64,000 bases of DNA from Cavia porcellus (GCF_034190915.1 NW_026947484.1:78067982-78131981), one strand, 5' to 3'. Positions 12,700-27,072 are shown, counted from the first letter of the stretch. Program-made: numbers and translations. Notes: generated from the letters alone by a model not told the origin.

Positions 12700-12895
12700 T
12701 ATTTTTTTCTTTTTGTAGTACTGGGGATTGAACCAGTGCCTTTTGACTGAGCTATTTCCCCAGCCCCACTCAACCCGGCCTTTATTTTTATAGTTACCTA
12801 TGCAGGTCTCGAATTTGGTCTTCCTGTCTCTGCCTTCTGAGTAGCTAGGATTTACAGAGTGGCTGGGATTATAGGCATGTGCCATTTACATTTGG
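12700..12895 (-). mobile_element. B4-like composite SINE (minus strand)
   Basis: The plus-strand order is an ID half (GTACTGGGGATTGAACCAGT, then GAGCTATTTCCCCAGCCCC) followed by a B1 half (GTCTCGAATTTGGTCTTCC, TGGCTGGGATTATAGGCATG). That is the reverse complement of the B1-ID order of a B4 element. The A-tail (poly-T) lies on the left. Confidence 0.7.
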
Positions 12896-13567
12896 CAAAA
12901 AAAACATTCTTAAGAGACAGGAGCAAGTCTCCAAGATGAGGTGGTGAAAACTGGCAGCCCAGGGAGGCAGGAGGCCATTTAGTATTTGGAAAGAGTACAG
13001 CGAAAATTCCATACCAGACTTGCTATTATGAAATGTCAGGTGTGGATAGAAAGGGTAGGAAACTAGATGTTCTTAGTCCATTTTTCTAAAAGTCAAGTGA
13101 TAGGTAGTAAATTTATAGTACTCGAAATGTCTTCTCAAAATGCTTGTCCAAACAACAACAACAAAAAATCCCTCTCCGTATCACATGTCCTTTTGTGAGC
13201 ACCTATGATTGTAGTAAATACAACAAGAGAATCAGAAAATATATCTGGGAGCTTTGTGCAACAGATTGTTAAAGTTGTAATATCTTAGAGTTTAATGTAA
13301 TTATTAAGCTGTATCGAAAAGTGCCAATTGGTAAAAACATGTTGATCACAATGATATAATAAATGCAAATTGGGTCATGTAAACCTTAGACATTATTCCT
13401 CCGGGAAAAATGAAATTTTTGACTTTTCAAAGAAGGTAGCTTAATATTAAATGTTGAGACCTATTTTGTGGACAATACAGTTCCAAATAGCATCAATTAT
13501 AAATCATCTTGTTGAATAAGAGTACATTATTGGGGTTTATGTTTTGGCATCCTGCCTCTTGTCCTTT

Positions 13568-13655
13568 AAAAACATTTTTAATTTTGAGGATTAAACCCAG
13601 GGCCTTCCTGCCTGGGCACAGACATGCACCACCACCTTCAGCTTCCACTTGTCCT
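13568..13655 (-). repeat. Truncated ID/B1 SINE remnant
   Basis: TTGAGGATTAAACCCAGGGC followed directly by GACATGCACCACCACCTTCA resembles the ID tail fused to the start of a B1 on the minus strand, with the middle deleted. Confidence 0.45.
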
Positions 13656-16600
13656 TATTTTATATCTATTTAACAACTTTGAAGTTGTACTAGGTGTTTT
13701 ATAATAATGTCCTAGCAAGCATTTTGTTTTACATTCTTTAAAAGCACAACTTTACAATTTCCAACACGCCTGTACTTGTCCTTTCCCTGACTATTAATAA
13801 ACATTTTTAGCTGCTTTGAATTACTTTAATCCAAGTGGACATTTTCATGTATGTATCTTTAATCTGCATTTCAGTCTAGATCACAAAAATTAAAATTTTT
13901 AGCCAGGGTGCGATTGCATCTAAGATATAGACAGAGGCTTGGCACTCTTCTGGCCGAACCCACAAGCCCTTTAGTTCTTTGATATGATGGCTTTACCTTG
14001 CTTGAGTCTGATGCAACCTTCTTAATAACTTAAATACGTGTCTACAGTCTTTTTTGATCCTTAGGTTAGAGTCATCGTGACAGCTACCAGTTCCACTGCA
14101 GAAAACAAACCTACTCTCATCCTGCTGTGTTTTACTGTTGCTTCTGAGATTCTTCAGGAGCCTGGGAGGTCAGAGTCCAATTTTGTTAGGAATCTCCAAT
14201 CAATACTTAGCCAGAGAGAGGAGAGAGTTCAGCAGTGTATATGGGGTTCTTACAACTCCTGTTTCATGACTGGCTCAGGTTTCTGGGGTTCTCTGGATAC
14301 TGGGGGTGTAACTGTGGTCATGAGGCAGTTTTTCAGTAGCGCGTGTTAAACATGACAGGGACCTGACACTGAGAGATGCCAGGGTGCTTTCTACCTACAG
14401 CCCTGCAGAGGTCTGTGGAGGTCTGGTGTTTTTAAAGTTTTCTTCCCAAATGATTTCCTATGTGTGATTCCTTTAAGGCTCTAATAATCTTATAAAATTC
14501 TTTCCACCCATAATGGATATTCTAAATCATGACATCATTTTCTGACAGAGTTAAGATAGTCAAGTTTTTAACCTTCATTAGTTAATGTAAATAAGATCTC
14601 TTTTTTTCAGGAGTAGCTATATGGACTTGTCAATCAATTATGCTTAAAAAAAAAAACATAAAACAGGGAAAGACTTAGCCCAGTATCACTCTTCTTACTT
14701 TAGACTTGTTTGAAAAGAAAATCACATAGAGATATAATAGCTACTATTTTAAAGGACTGTGTTTCTTAGCTAGGTAATCTTTAACATACCTGCAACTACA
14801 CCTGAAATATGATCAGTGGTAAAGCTGGTATTTATGTACATTGTATAATCTGTGCAGTTTCCATTTTACAGTCATAGTAAGATGGATGTGGAAATACTGC
14901 CTTTTGGTTTGTAGAGACAATGGGAAAAAAATTGGTTTCTAAATGAAGCATGAAAAATTAAATCTCAGTTGTGTGTGAGCATGTCTGGGTGTGGATGTGC
15001 ATTATATATGCAGGCTTGCAAACCAACATTTGTTAAGTGTTGTGTAGAGTTCTTCCATTGAATTCCATGTGACATCAAGGCTATATTCTGTGTCCTTCAC
15101 CTCTGTAGGAGGTGGGTGCTTGCCCATTTGTTCCTGTCAACTCTAAGTCCATTGTAGTCATTTAAATTTATATTGTAGGGTACCTCTTGCCCCGTCTAGT
15201 CTTTGCCTAAGTAGAGTCACATTTTTGAAATAGATAATTGTACAAAGGGATCTGAAATCTAAGCCTTGTGTGTACTAAGAAAGAGTTTCTTGCTTTTGTT
15301 GTGGGAAGCAGTGCATTTTGACTTGGCGATTTATACTTAGGCCTTAAATTGTACCAACTGACATAATGGAAAATACCTTGAGATAGGATAAACATTTCAG
15401 CAGAATCAGATCACCTGCTACAGACCATGGAACAATTAGTCCATTGTTGTGTATTTAAAAAAAATCTGGCACTGAAAAAAAGTGTCGAAAAGGTACATTT
15501 AAATTTTAATTTAAAAGCTGCATGCAGCTCAAGTTCCAGAAAGGAATCCCAAGAATTCAAAATGCTATGAAGCTGCTTCGCCTTTGTCATTTTAACCTGT
15601 AGTTTTGGAGGAAAGCAAGTTCCTTCACAATCTACTGGCAAGCGGTTCTCTGCCTCAGTGCATTCTGTAGGTTACAGGGAAGTTGCATGGTGCCCCGGGC
15701 CCCAACTTTGCCTGACTGAGCTGCAGTCAGGCCATTGGTCTGGCAGGGATGAGAGAGGACCTGCTTTCATGTAAAGCATTTGCACTCTTTGGGAAGGAGA
15801 CAGAAAACAACATTTGTGGAAGAATGAAGTTCTGATCAGATCAGTGAGGTACTGAGAGTGAAGAATAATATCTAAGAGAATTATCTCATTTTATGGTAAG
15901 TGGATTGTTGAACCTGGATAGCTCATGAAGTATTACATAAAGCAGTTCTCAGCCCTGGAATGAGAGGGGTCGGGGCTGGAAACCTGGGGTGACTCAGGAG
16001 GATTGGTCATGGTCCATTGGAATCCACAGAGGAGGCACTGTCATGACGATAGAGAAGAACATTGTCAGTAGCACAAACTGGGAGTGTGGTGATATCTGGG
16101 GGGACTGGGACAGCCAAACTGAGATGTTGAGTGATAATGGAAACATTATACAGGAAGAGACCTTCCTTAGTAGCTTTGTGATTATCGTTTTGTCTGCATC
16201 CTGTGGAAGAGAAAAAGGAAAGTGGCTAAGACCAAGTCCAGTGAGGCTTATGTTTTCAGAACAGAATAAATTTGTTTCTCCTTTTATGGCATTGATTCCC
16301 AGTCTCACAACATGGAGTTCTCCCTTTTCTGAGCACAAATAGCTCCAAACTTGTCTTCCAGTAGGGTTTAGGGTTGCTGTGTCCTGACAGAGGAGACCGC
16401 AGACCATGACTACCTTTGCCATTCTGTACTCCTGCCAAGTTTTCTCACATTCTTCATCTGTGTCCCTTATTTCACCAGTGGCATAGTGAAAGTAAGAGTA
16501 TGTCCATCACAGGTGTACAAAGCAAAGATGTGCTTGTGACTTGTCAACAGAAAAATGACACCGGGAAGATGTCACTGAGGGTCAGGGGTTAAAGCCACGA

Positions 16601-17102
16601 CCATGAAAAGGTCTGACTTTTGGGTCAGCACTAGGTGATAGAGAATGCTAATGATTGAGAAGTCATCATAGTATCTACAAACCCTTCTCGTTGCCTTGCA
16701 TGTATCCCTTTTCAAACGGCTCAAATGTTTGCATTTATAACTCAGGATGGTAGAAAAATCCACCAGAAACTGGCCCTGTGCAAGAGGTGACAATAAATAA
16801 GCTTGTGTTTGCGTGACATAAATTCTGCAAGAACAAGTGCATTTCTCAGCCTGCAGGGAGGTGGAGGTGGTTGTGAGGGTAAGGGAATGCTTAGCCACAA
16901 TAATCTAAAAATCCAATTCCCTGGGGTTCTGCAGTCCTAAACCTCTTGTATTTGTCCCTCATTTTAGTATTCATAAGGCCCATATATGCATTAGAAAAAA
17001 TAAGACGGTGACCCAGAATAGCAGAAAATCACGCCCATCCCTTTGACAGAGCATTTTCGGTTAATTTATGCAGACCCCTTTGCACTTCAGCTTTTTCCCC
17101 AC

Positions 17103-17138
17103 TGGTTGCTAGGCAACCATTTGAGTTACTGCGCATGC
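17103..17138 (+). promoter_or_regulatory. RFX X-box-like palindrome plus NRF1-like site
   Basis: TGGTTGCTAGGCAACCA (17103-17119) is a near-palindrome that matches the RFX X-box consensus GTTRCYNRGYAAC. Eleven bases on, TGCGCATGC (17130-17138) matches most of the NRF1 motif. Both sit in unique intronic sequence. They could form an intronic enhancer or a cryptic promoter; function is inference. Confidence 0.45.
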
Positions 17139-17300
17139 CTTTTTTATGATAACTGTCATTATGATTATTTTTTAATTATACAACTGACACCATGGATTAA
17201 AACAGCATATTGTCTCTCACGCTTTGCCACTGCTTCCTAGCGTTCCCGAGCTCTCCTACAATCACCTTCTGAAATTTACATGGCAATGATTTATGATCTT

Positions 17301-17319
17301 TTTTTTTTTTTTTTTTTTT
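17301..17319. repeat. Poly-T tract
   Basis: A run of about 19 T in the second intron, without a recognisable SINE body on either side. Confidence 0.6.
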
Positions 17320-18130
17320 GTTGTTTCTGGCTTCACAAAGAAGCTAGAGATGGCATCATAAGAGGAGCCAAATTTTTGTGAAAAATGACTATAGCATATA
17401 TCACAAGCTGTTATTGATCTGGGTAGGCCAAATCAGATATTAGGATCTTGAACCTAAATTATATCTGTTCCTTTAACCATGTCTGTTTCTAATATTAGGG
17501 GATATGGAAGCTTATATTGCTTGGCAGCCTATTTTTCAAAATTACGAAGTGCTAAGCATGTGTAACTGTTAAGCCTGCTTTTGAATATGCCCTCCATGAA
17601 TTTGGGGGATGGTACAGCTCTGATCCCAGAAACATGAGGCACCTACCTATACTTAAGGGCATTTGTTTTATGGCCCAAATTGCTACACATGCACAGAGGT
17701 GCCGTGAGCTGATTTGAAGGGTTTCTTTGAACAAGTCTTAAGGTGTGTGTGGCTCACGGTGTGCACAATGCTCTGAGACTAAGTAGATAGTAACTAGGGG
17801 CATTCAAAAGCTTTTGAGTTTCCAGAATATCTTCAGAGTTATTTCTAAATATAAAATGAATTTGAAGACAAAGGAGAATGAAAATAATGGCTGTGTATAT
17901 TTTTAACCAACTCTGTTATTCATTTAAAAATGTAATTTTTGGTTCAATAGGATATTTTAAATAGCATAATAAAGAGAGATTTGCTGTAAAAGAAATCTGC
18001 AGAGTACTTCTCATCTGTGGCAGGGGTAAGGCCTAATTGTGTTTTAATACGACGTGAAGTTAGCTGCAGCGAGACCTTCTCCGAGGAGTGCTTGATCTGC
18101 TTTATTTGTTTGTTTCACCCCATCCTACAG

Positions 18131-18236
18131 TTCAGGGCGGCAGCTCAGTGAAGTCTTCATTCAGTTACCTTCCAGGAAAGAGTTACCAGAATACTATGAA
18201 TTAATTAGGAAGCCAGTGGATTTCAAAAAAATAAAG
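18131..18236 (+). CDS. SMARCA2: SMARCA2 bromodomain exon 1 (linker, helix Z start)
   Basis: The exon completes the split Ser codon, then encodes 35 residues beginning [20 protein letters not shown] and ending PVDFKKIK. It ends in phase 0 before donor GTAGAT. The stretch [15 protein letters not shown] is the ZA-loop region of the SMARCA2/4 bromodomain, which binds acetyl-lysine on histone tails and helps tether BAF to chromatin. The aromatic Tyr pair (EYYEL) and the KPVDF turn are intact. It is 106 nt long; the acceptor CATCCTACAG is strong. Confidence 0.97.
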
Positions 18237-18765
<529 letters not shown>

Positions 18766-20289
18766 TAACCTTCAGCATGCCTGTGTTTTTTCAAGTAAAG
18801 TATTTCACTTTTATTCTGAGTCTTTGGTGGGGGGTATAGTTTCTGCTACCTATTTGAGGAAATCAAGGCTTTGGCATTTTCAAATTATCATTGTGCCATA
18901 GATGGGTGGGCTCCTGCTTCAAGCTTTGTCTCTTATTGGAGGAGAAATTCAGATGATCCATTGAAGGTAATCCACTTTGAAAAGCTGCCATAACATTTTT
19001 GCTTTTGGAGAAGCCCTATATTTGATTATGTTTACCTTGATTTTCCTCACCGTAACTTTGCATCAGCAGCTGAAATTACCCTGATTTAAAACAAAGCTTA
19101 GGGAAAAAAAAACTGCCTCTAATTGCTTTTAAAAATCTTTATTGGTCCAAATGCAATTTTCTGTACATTCCTTTCTCCATAATTAGCTAGCCTAATAGTA
19201 TATACAATAACAAGGGGCGATTACACCTCAGTTACTCTTGTCTTTTATTGGAAGTCACCTGTTTGTACCTGTATTTGACCTAATGCTGTCACAGCCAGTG
19301 AAGAAGAATGAACTGTCTGGTCATTGTGTCTGCCAAGCAATGCAGTCTCAAGCCACTCCTAACTCCTTAAGCTTCTTTTCTGATCCTTAATCTTTTGCCT
19401 GGGTATCAGCTCTACTCATCAAATTAAAGAACGTGTGAATCCTCAAGATGTGCCCTCAGCAGACTCTGCCTTTCCAGGTTAATAGCCCCTACTAGTACTG
19501 TTAACCAATATAAGAGGTGTTAAGAGCAAGCCTTCTGTTTTAGAGACCCTCTAAAGTAAGCCGTGATGAACCACAAGGCAAAAGAGTCAGAATCCCTTTG
19601 TACATGATCATTTTAGTCTGTGGAGAGAATTTTGTGTTCCTTAGATCAAGATGACATTGTAAATTATGAGATGCATCTGCTCCCTTTCTGGTCCCCCAAC
19701 CTCTCTGCCTGCACTCTGTCTCACAGTGGCACTGAGGTAACAAACAAATGGCCCTTGACTAGTTTCACTTTCGATGTGTTTTGAACACTAGTTTATCTTT
19801 TTATCCTGCCCATTGGCTGCCCTCCCACCCCTCAGGCTTCAGAGTTTCCCAAGCCTCTCCAGAGTGAACTTACTCACCCCCAGCCTCCCTTGGACACCTT
19901 TATCCTGGCCACTCCCCACCTAAACAGCTGATGGCCCCATCACACAGTCCCACAACAGCTGCTTCTCAGCTGCACTTCTTTGAGCTTTGATTGAGATCCT
20001 GGGTAGCTTTTTGCACCTTCTCCAGATAGGAATGTCTTGCATAGCAGGGTGCAATGCCACAGTCCAGAAAGTGACTACGGTGTGTCATTCCAGATACATC
20101 CTTTATATTCTTGCCTTTCCACTTTCCTCATTTTTCTCCTTTCTCACCCCTCTCAGGGTCCTCCTTACCTTTTAAGATCCATCAGCTCTGATTAGCCTCC
20201 AGTCTGCTTGCTCTGTTGGTGCTCATCAGGGAAAAAGGAAAATGCATGTCCATCTTTACCATAAAGAAAATAGTCCTAGAAAGGAAGGG

Positions 20290-20660
20290 ATGTTCTTTTT
20301 CCTTTAAAGTTCTTTTTACTATTTTTATAAAAGTTAAATATACAGCCCCAATGGTGTTAATTATATGCACATCATTATGCAACAGACCACTAAGACTTTT
20401 TCATCCTACAGAACTGATGCCCTATACCGAAAGTAACTCTGCTCTCCCCTAACCCAGCTGGTTTCCACCATTCAACTTTGTTTCTGTGAACTCAGTGTCT
20501 TTTGGTGATGATTTTACTTTGTATAATGTCCTCAAGGTTTATTTCATTTGTAGGTTATGACAGAATTTTCTTCCTTTCAGGGCTGAATAGTATTTCATTG
20601 TGTGTATACACCACCTTTTGTTTATCTATTCATCCGTCTATAGATAATTTGGATCGGAAT
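20290..20660 (-). mobile_element. Old LINE-1 3'-end fragment (minus strand)
   Basis: The sequence resembles reversed L1M/HAL1 3' sequence: ATAATGTCCTCAAGGTTTAT, GACAGAATTTTCTTCCTTTC, GGCTGAATAGTATTTCATTG and TTTATCTATTCATCCGTC in order. It is a diverged, truncated intronic copy with approximate edges. Confidence 0.75.
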
Positions 20661-20714
20661 GCCATTTTAAAGAGGTTCTCTTGCCATAGTATTACTATCA
20701 TACTTATTAGAAAT

Positions 20715-20880
20715 TCTTTTCAGTGCTGGGGAATGAACCCAGAGCCATTGCCTTAAGCTACATCACAGCTCTTTTTATTTTGAAACAGGGTCTTGCCAAG
20801 TTGTGGAGGTTGTGCTCCAAATTATAATCTTCCCAAAGTGTTAGAATCACAGGCATATGTATATCCCTATGCACAGCTTT
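20715..20880 (-). mobile_element. B4-like composite SINE (minus strand)
   Basis: An ID-like half (CAGTGCTGGGGAATGAACCC, then TTAAGCTACATCACAGC) is followed by a B1-like half (TTTTGAAACAGGGTCTTGCC, CCCAAAGTGTTAGAATCACA). It is diverged. Confidence 0.65.
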
Positions 20881-21162
20881 TTTAAAATACTCTTTTTGTT
20901 GTCAAACATGGGGATTATAGGTGAATAAAAACATATCCACAAGTACACATACACACTTTGCAATGACTGTGCATTTGGACTTCTCCTGCAGGGACTGGGT
21001 GCCTGTATTTGGGTTTAATATTTTTTTAGGTCAGCTTAGCATGTTGTGACGTTTCTACGACCATTCCTTAAAACAAAGCTTGTTTATCGCCTGGGGCACA
21101 GCACCCTGTGACTGTGCATCCCGGGCTTGCAGCTTTTAACAGATGCCACTTTGCCTGTTTAG

Positions 21163-21387
<225 letters not shown>

Positions 21388-21699
21388 TAGGTTCCAGCCT
21401 TAGGTCTGTTTTGTTGTTGTGAACGAAACATCAAACAGAACACCTCAGGCTGCATACTGAACTCTGCACTCCTCCCTTATCTCCAGAAATGAGGTAAATA
21501 TGCAAGAACCTGGGTCCCAGCAAGCGCTCTGAGCTATGTTCCCTTTGAATGCTCTGGTAGTACAAAATTAGTGTAAGCAGCACCTTTCCACTCCCTAGTA
21601 CGGTGCTTCTGAAATCTATTGGGCTTGACTCTGCTTTCTTAAAGAGTTCCCTCCGGATGTTGGTGTGGCTAAGCCAGGACCACACTTTGGCAATTATTT

Positions 21700-21850
21700 T
21701 GCTTTTCTTTTTAGACTGGGTCTCACTATATAGTTCCTTCTGGGCTTGAACTCACTATGTAGCGCAGGCTGCCCTCCAACTCTGAAGTGGTCCTCCTCCT
21801 GCCTCAGCCTCCGCAGTGCCAGTATTACAGACATGTACCACGGCAAGCTA
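21700..21850 (-). mobile_element. B1 SINE (minus strand)
   Basis: The plus strand reads GACTGGGTCTCACTATATAG, then GGCTTGAACTCACTATGTAG, TCCTCCTGCCTCAGCCTCCG and ATTACAGACATGTACCACG. The paired CTCACTATRTAG segments are the internal duplication that defines rodent B1. Confidence 0.8.
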
Positions 21851-22409
21851 TGATGTGCAAACAGATTTGGAGCAGAGTGGTCCACTTTATTCACCCTAGA
21901 ACGTGTTAGGGGTTTTTTTGGTGAGAGGTTATTCTTCTTGACTTTGTTTAAAATTTTGATATTTTGTTCACAGTGCAGTTTTCACATAGTTTTTCAAATA
22001 TTGTATTAGAAAGGTATTTGGCGAGGCCCTGAATTTTACTGTCATAGTGATAACTTTAACTGTTTCAAAGAAGGTTTCCTTCAGAAACCTAATCATGTTT
22101 TCACTCCCTACCATTCCATTAGTTACAATCCATATTTAAAACGGGGCAGACAAACTTTAAAGATGAAAAAAAACCCAGTTTGTATCATAAAAACAATTTA
22201 TAATTTCATTACCCACTATAGCATTACAGTGAGAAGTTGCCTTCTAGATTTCATTCATATATGTATGATTTATAACCTAATTTTCCTATGCATGAACATT
22301 TTTAAAGCACGCAATGAGTTTTTTCTACAAGATGTACTAATATTCATTAATGAATGTACAAAATGGATTTTAGTCTTTCAGCCAGGTTTCACTCAGTCTT
22401 TTTTGAGCC

Positions 22410-22690
22410 TTTGTCTAATCCATTACTGCTACTGTAACAAATTACCAGAAACTTAGTAGCTTAATACAACACAAGTCCATCATCTTATGCTTCTGTAGGT
22501 CATGAGTTCAGCTTGGTTCTTCTGACATAAAAGTAAGGTGACAGCAGGTTGGGAGGTGAGCGTAGCCCATGCCTCACTCATGCTTCTCATCAGCACAGTT
22601 CAGTCCCTCACACTGTATGATTTGCATCATCCCATTGAGTCACCTGGAAAATGCCTTTTGTCATGTCAGGTAACAGGTTTGGGATTGGGA
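22410..22690 (-). mobile_element. MLT1-like MaLR LTR fragment (minus strand)
   Basis: ACTGCTACTGTAACAAATTA, then AACTTAGTAGCTTAATACAAC and a GGTCATGAGTTCAGC block follow the reversed 3' part of MLT1 LTRs. It is heavily diverged with an indistinct end. It is an old, non-coding solo LTR. Confidence 0.6.
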
Positions 22691-23709
22691 CTACTATTCC
22701 ATCTACCTGGCTTGGTAAGTAGAGCTTTCCAGGGGCCTGTGGTAGCATTGTAACATCCTAGGTATCTGGCTGGAGGGCTTACCCGAAGGTTTGGTTGATT
22801 AGCCTGCTCGTCTGCAGCAGCCTGGCAGGGAGCGTTTCTGGATGTCCAAATCCATTGGCACACACATGTGACAGCTTTATAAAGAGTCCCACAGTCTGTT
22901 CATGACAGTATATTCACGTCTGTATGGATTTCTGTACTCTCGTGTCCAGAACAGGTCAACCTGTATAGAGGTAGATACTTCATTTTTCCTTTCCAAGGTA
23001 TTTGAAAATGCCCAGTATGACTGGTTATTGGCATCAGGCTTTTAGAACCTCTCTCCCTCCAAATAAATACCCACCCAAATCCTACTTAGCACATTAAGTA
23101 GCAGATATCTGGGAATAATGGATAGAAACTTTGACTAGGAATTCTGTGTGTTTATAAGCACTTGGGATGGGAGAAACGCACATAAAGCACTCCATTTTCA
23201 CCTGTTTCCCTGGGAAATTGATCAAATGTCTCATAAGTCCCCTCCTAAAATCACCCTGACAACGTCTTCTCTCTAAAGTTCCTGCTAGAGCTATGACTTG
23301 CTCCATCACGATATATGTATCCAGGTGCCTTGAGATCCATCAGACATGGTATTCTGGGAAACTCCTTTGGATGAGAGACCCACATTCGCAGTACACTCAC
23401 CTTCAAGTACTGGCAGTGCCACCTATGGAGCCTGTTCCAGAACAAGGCCACAGAGTGGCTTTTCTTTGTTCCTAGGATCTACACCTACATTTGTGCTGTA
23501 GCTCTTTGAACATTTGTCTCTTCACCAGAGCCTTGTCAAAATGGAAATGAGCAATCATTCTGAAGGCTCCTTTGGTGGCAGAGCACTGTAGGAAACAGGC
23601 CACGTGGATGTGACTACCCTGTCTCCCTCCATGCTCTCAAGATGGGTTAACAAGTAGGTGTGTGGCAACTTTGCAGGCAGAAAAGCTGGAAATGGAAGCA
23701 GCCATCACC

Positions 23710-23906
23710 ATTGAAACAAAGCCTTTGATGCAAACTGTGGGTGGACGGTATATTTCTATGGGTGGGTCTAATTTGGTAAAGATTTGTGCCTGGTTTTATC
23801 ACCTGTTTGGATGAGATTTTTGCCTTTTGTAGCACTGACGACCAGGAAGAGCCATTCAAAGCCACTGGTTATTTTATTTTTCCAGATTTTTATTTGTTTG
23901 GTATTA
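23710..23906 (+). repeat. Degenerate intronic copy of the SMARCA2 3'UTR
   Basis: This segment aligns almost end to end with the gene's own 3'UTR at 26498-26714. Shared blocks include TATATTTCTATGGG, GGGTCTAATTTGGTAAAG, TTTGTGCCTGGTTTTATCAC, TTGGATGAGATTTTTG and GCCACTGGTTATTTTATTTT. By eye about 90% of aligned bases match, with one ~18-base gap in the intronic copy just before AGATTTTTATTTG. Similarity stops sharply on both sides. There is no A-tail, so a DNA-level duplication is more likely than retrotransposition. Confidence 0.88.
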
Positions 23907-24242
23907 CGGAGAATTGTTTAAATACATCATAGCATATCTCAAGAAGGAAACTTCTCAAGTGTTAGATGGAAGCAGGCAAGAACATAAAGGTGTGGAAAAT
24001 GGACACATCTGGACATCCCTTTATGATAACTATGTAAAACATTCAAATGTGTACATGTGTATGTGTTTGTATTGTTTATAGAGCCTACAAATTTATACAA
24101 AGAAAAATGGATAAAAAGACAGATTTAGACCTTTTTCTAGAAAGATCAGGAAAATGTGAGAGAAAAGAAAGCTTTCAAAGGCAGTTTTACTTTCCTTTTT
24201 GTGTCTTTACATTAAAAATATTCAATTATTTCTATTTATTTT

Positions 24243-24425
24243 ATTAATACAGGAGATTGAACCCAACGCCTTTACACTGAGCTACATCTTTTTTTGTGGA
24301 TTATTTATTTTTTTTTATTTTGAGACAGGGTTTCACTAAATTGCCCAGGCTGAGCTCAAATTTGGATCCTCCTTTCTTAGCCTTCCCGAGTGCTGGAATT
24401 ACGGGCCCCTATCACCCTGTCTGAC
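24243..24425 (-). mobile_element. B4-like composite SINE (minus strand)
   Basis: An ID half (GGAGATTGAACCCAACGCC, then ACTGAGCTACATC) precedes a B1 half (TTTTGAGACAGGGTTTCAC, AATTGCCCAGGCTGAGCTC, AGTGCTGGAATTACGGGC). The order and orientation match the other minus-strand B4-like copies. Confidence 0.75.
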
Positions 24426-24454
24426 GCTGAGTTTTATTTCTAAGTCATCTAGAC

Positions 24455-24650
24455 CATTGATGGTGAACCTTTTAGAGACTGAGAGCCCAAACTGCAACTC
24501 AAAAAGAAAAAAACACTGCACTTATCAGAAAGTGCCAACACTGCCATTAATTCTGAATAGCTGATATTGGGGCCTTGGCTTGTGTGCCTACACAGAGCTG
24601 TGTCTGCCCACTGTAGTGTGCATGCCACAAGTTTGCCACAGCTGATCTGG
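24455..24650. repeat. Unnamed repeat-like segment
   Basis: It starts CATTGATGGTGAACCTTTT and ends TGCCACAGCTGATCTGG. The start resembles termini of hAT-type elements (a GGTGAACCTTTT-like motif). A possible partner end, GCCATCACTGATTTAG, lies at about 25259-25274, across the exon. I cannot name the family. Confidence 0.35.
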
Positions 24651-24898
24651 AGTTACTTAACAGTAAAAATTTCTATCAAATACCTGCACATCCCTTCACT
24701 CACCTTGCTGTAGCTGTCAGCAGTGAGGAGACAAGAAAAGGACCCAGGCTCCGTGAGATTTCTTTTCCTTTCCTTTTGCATGACATAGGACAGAGAATGA
24801 TTTGCCTGTGTAGACAGGACAAGAAGTGACACTCTGGGCCCTTTGGTTTGTTAGCTCTAGGTTGGATCATTTCGCTTCTGGACAAGGTTGCCCTGTGA

Positions 24899-26246
<1,348 letters not shown>

Positions 26247-26282
26247 GAACAGTCAGAAGCAAGTGGGACTGATGATGAGTGA
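26247..26282 (+). CDS. SMARCA2: SMARCA2 terminal coding exon with stop
   Basis: The exon encodes EQSEASGTDDE followed by TGA (26280-26282). It matches the SMARCA2 C terminus (human as recalled: EQSEGSGTDDE). With the preceding exons it gives an uninterrupted frame and no frameshift or premature stop, so the gene looks intact here. The 3'UTR begins at 26283 in the same exon. Confidence 0.97.
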   Translation, partial: EQSEASGTDDE

Positions 26283-27072
26283 TCCCTGTGGAACTGAACA
26301 CTTTCCTCTCCCTCTCGTTTCTACCCAGTGAGTTCACTTTGTCATTTGGGCACTGGTCCTTTCTGTGTCCTCCTCCTCTTCCTCCTCATCTTATAAACTA
26401 GCTTTAGAATAGTGCCAGACAAACATATGATATCATGGTGTAAAAAACACAAAGATTTGTAACATATTGTGACCAAATGGGCCTCAAAGATTCAAAGATT
26501 AAAACAAAACAAAAGCTTTTGATGGAAAATGTGGGTGGATAGTATATTTCTATGGGCGGGTCTAATTTGGTAAAGGTTTGTGCCTGGTTTTATCACCTAT
26601 TTGGATGAGATTTTTGTCTTTTGTAGCACTGGTAACCAGGAGAAGCCATTCAAAGCCACTGGTTATTTTATTTTTCATCAGGCAATTTTCAAGATTTTTA
26701 TTTGTTCGGTATTATTTTTTTTACACTGTGGTACATATAAGCAACTTTAATAGGTGATAAATGTACAGTAGTTAGATTTCACCTACATATACATTTTTCC
26801 ACTTTATGCGCTATGATCTGAAAAATGCTTTTTAAATTGTATAAGATTTATGTCTACTGTAAACATTGCTCTTTTTTTTGTGCTCTTGGTTTAAAAAAAG
26901 TTTTGTTGAAAACGCTATTGAATACTGCGATCTATATAGTGTACTGGATGGCTTCTTTTGTCCACCTGATTTTCTCTGTTACCAATGTGTATTGTCTCCT
27001 TCTCCCTAAAGTGTACTTAATCTTTGCTTTCTTTGCACAATGTCTTTGGTTGCAAGTCATAAGCCTGAGGCA

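Larger units (their letters stand above)
8416..18130 (+). other. SMARCA2: SMARCA2 intron (9.7 kb)
   Basis: The intron runs from donor GTCAGG (8416) to acceptor CATCCTACAG (ends 18130). Recognised content: a MaLR LTR at 9915-10255, a hAT-like MITE near 11831-11933, a B4-like SINE at 12700-12895, an ID/B1 remnant at 13568-13655, an RFX-type motif at 17103-17119 and a poly-T run near 17301-17319. The rest, including 14000-17000 and 10260-11800, shows no repeat or gene that I recognise. Overlapping open frames at 15989-16422 on both strands look like chance. Confidence 0.93.

Noticed and set aside
15989..16422. Opposed open frames of 117 and 142 codons on both strands
   Set aside because: They overlap the same intronic DNA, lack domains, low-complexity bias or splice context, and match nothing that I recognise. 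Chance frames in relatively stop-poor sequence.
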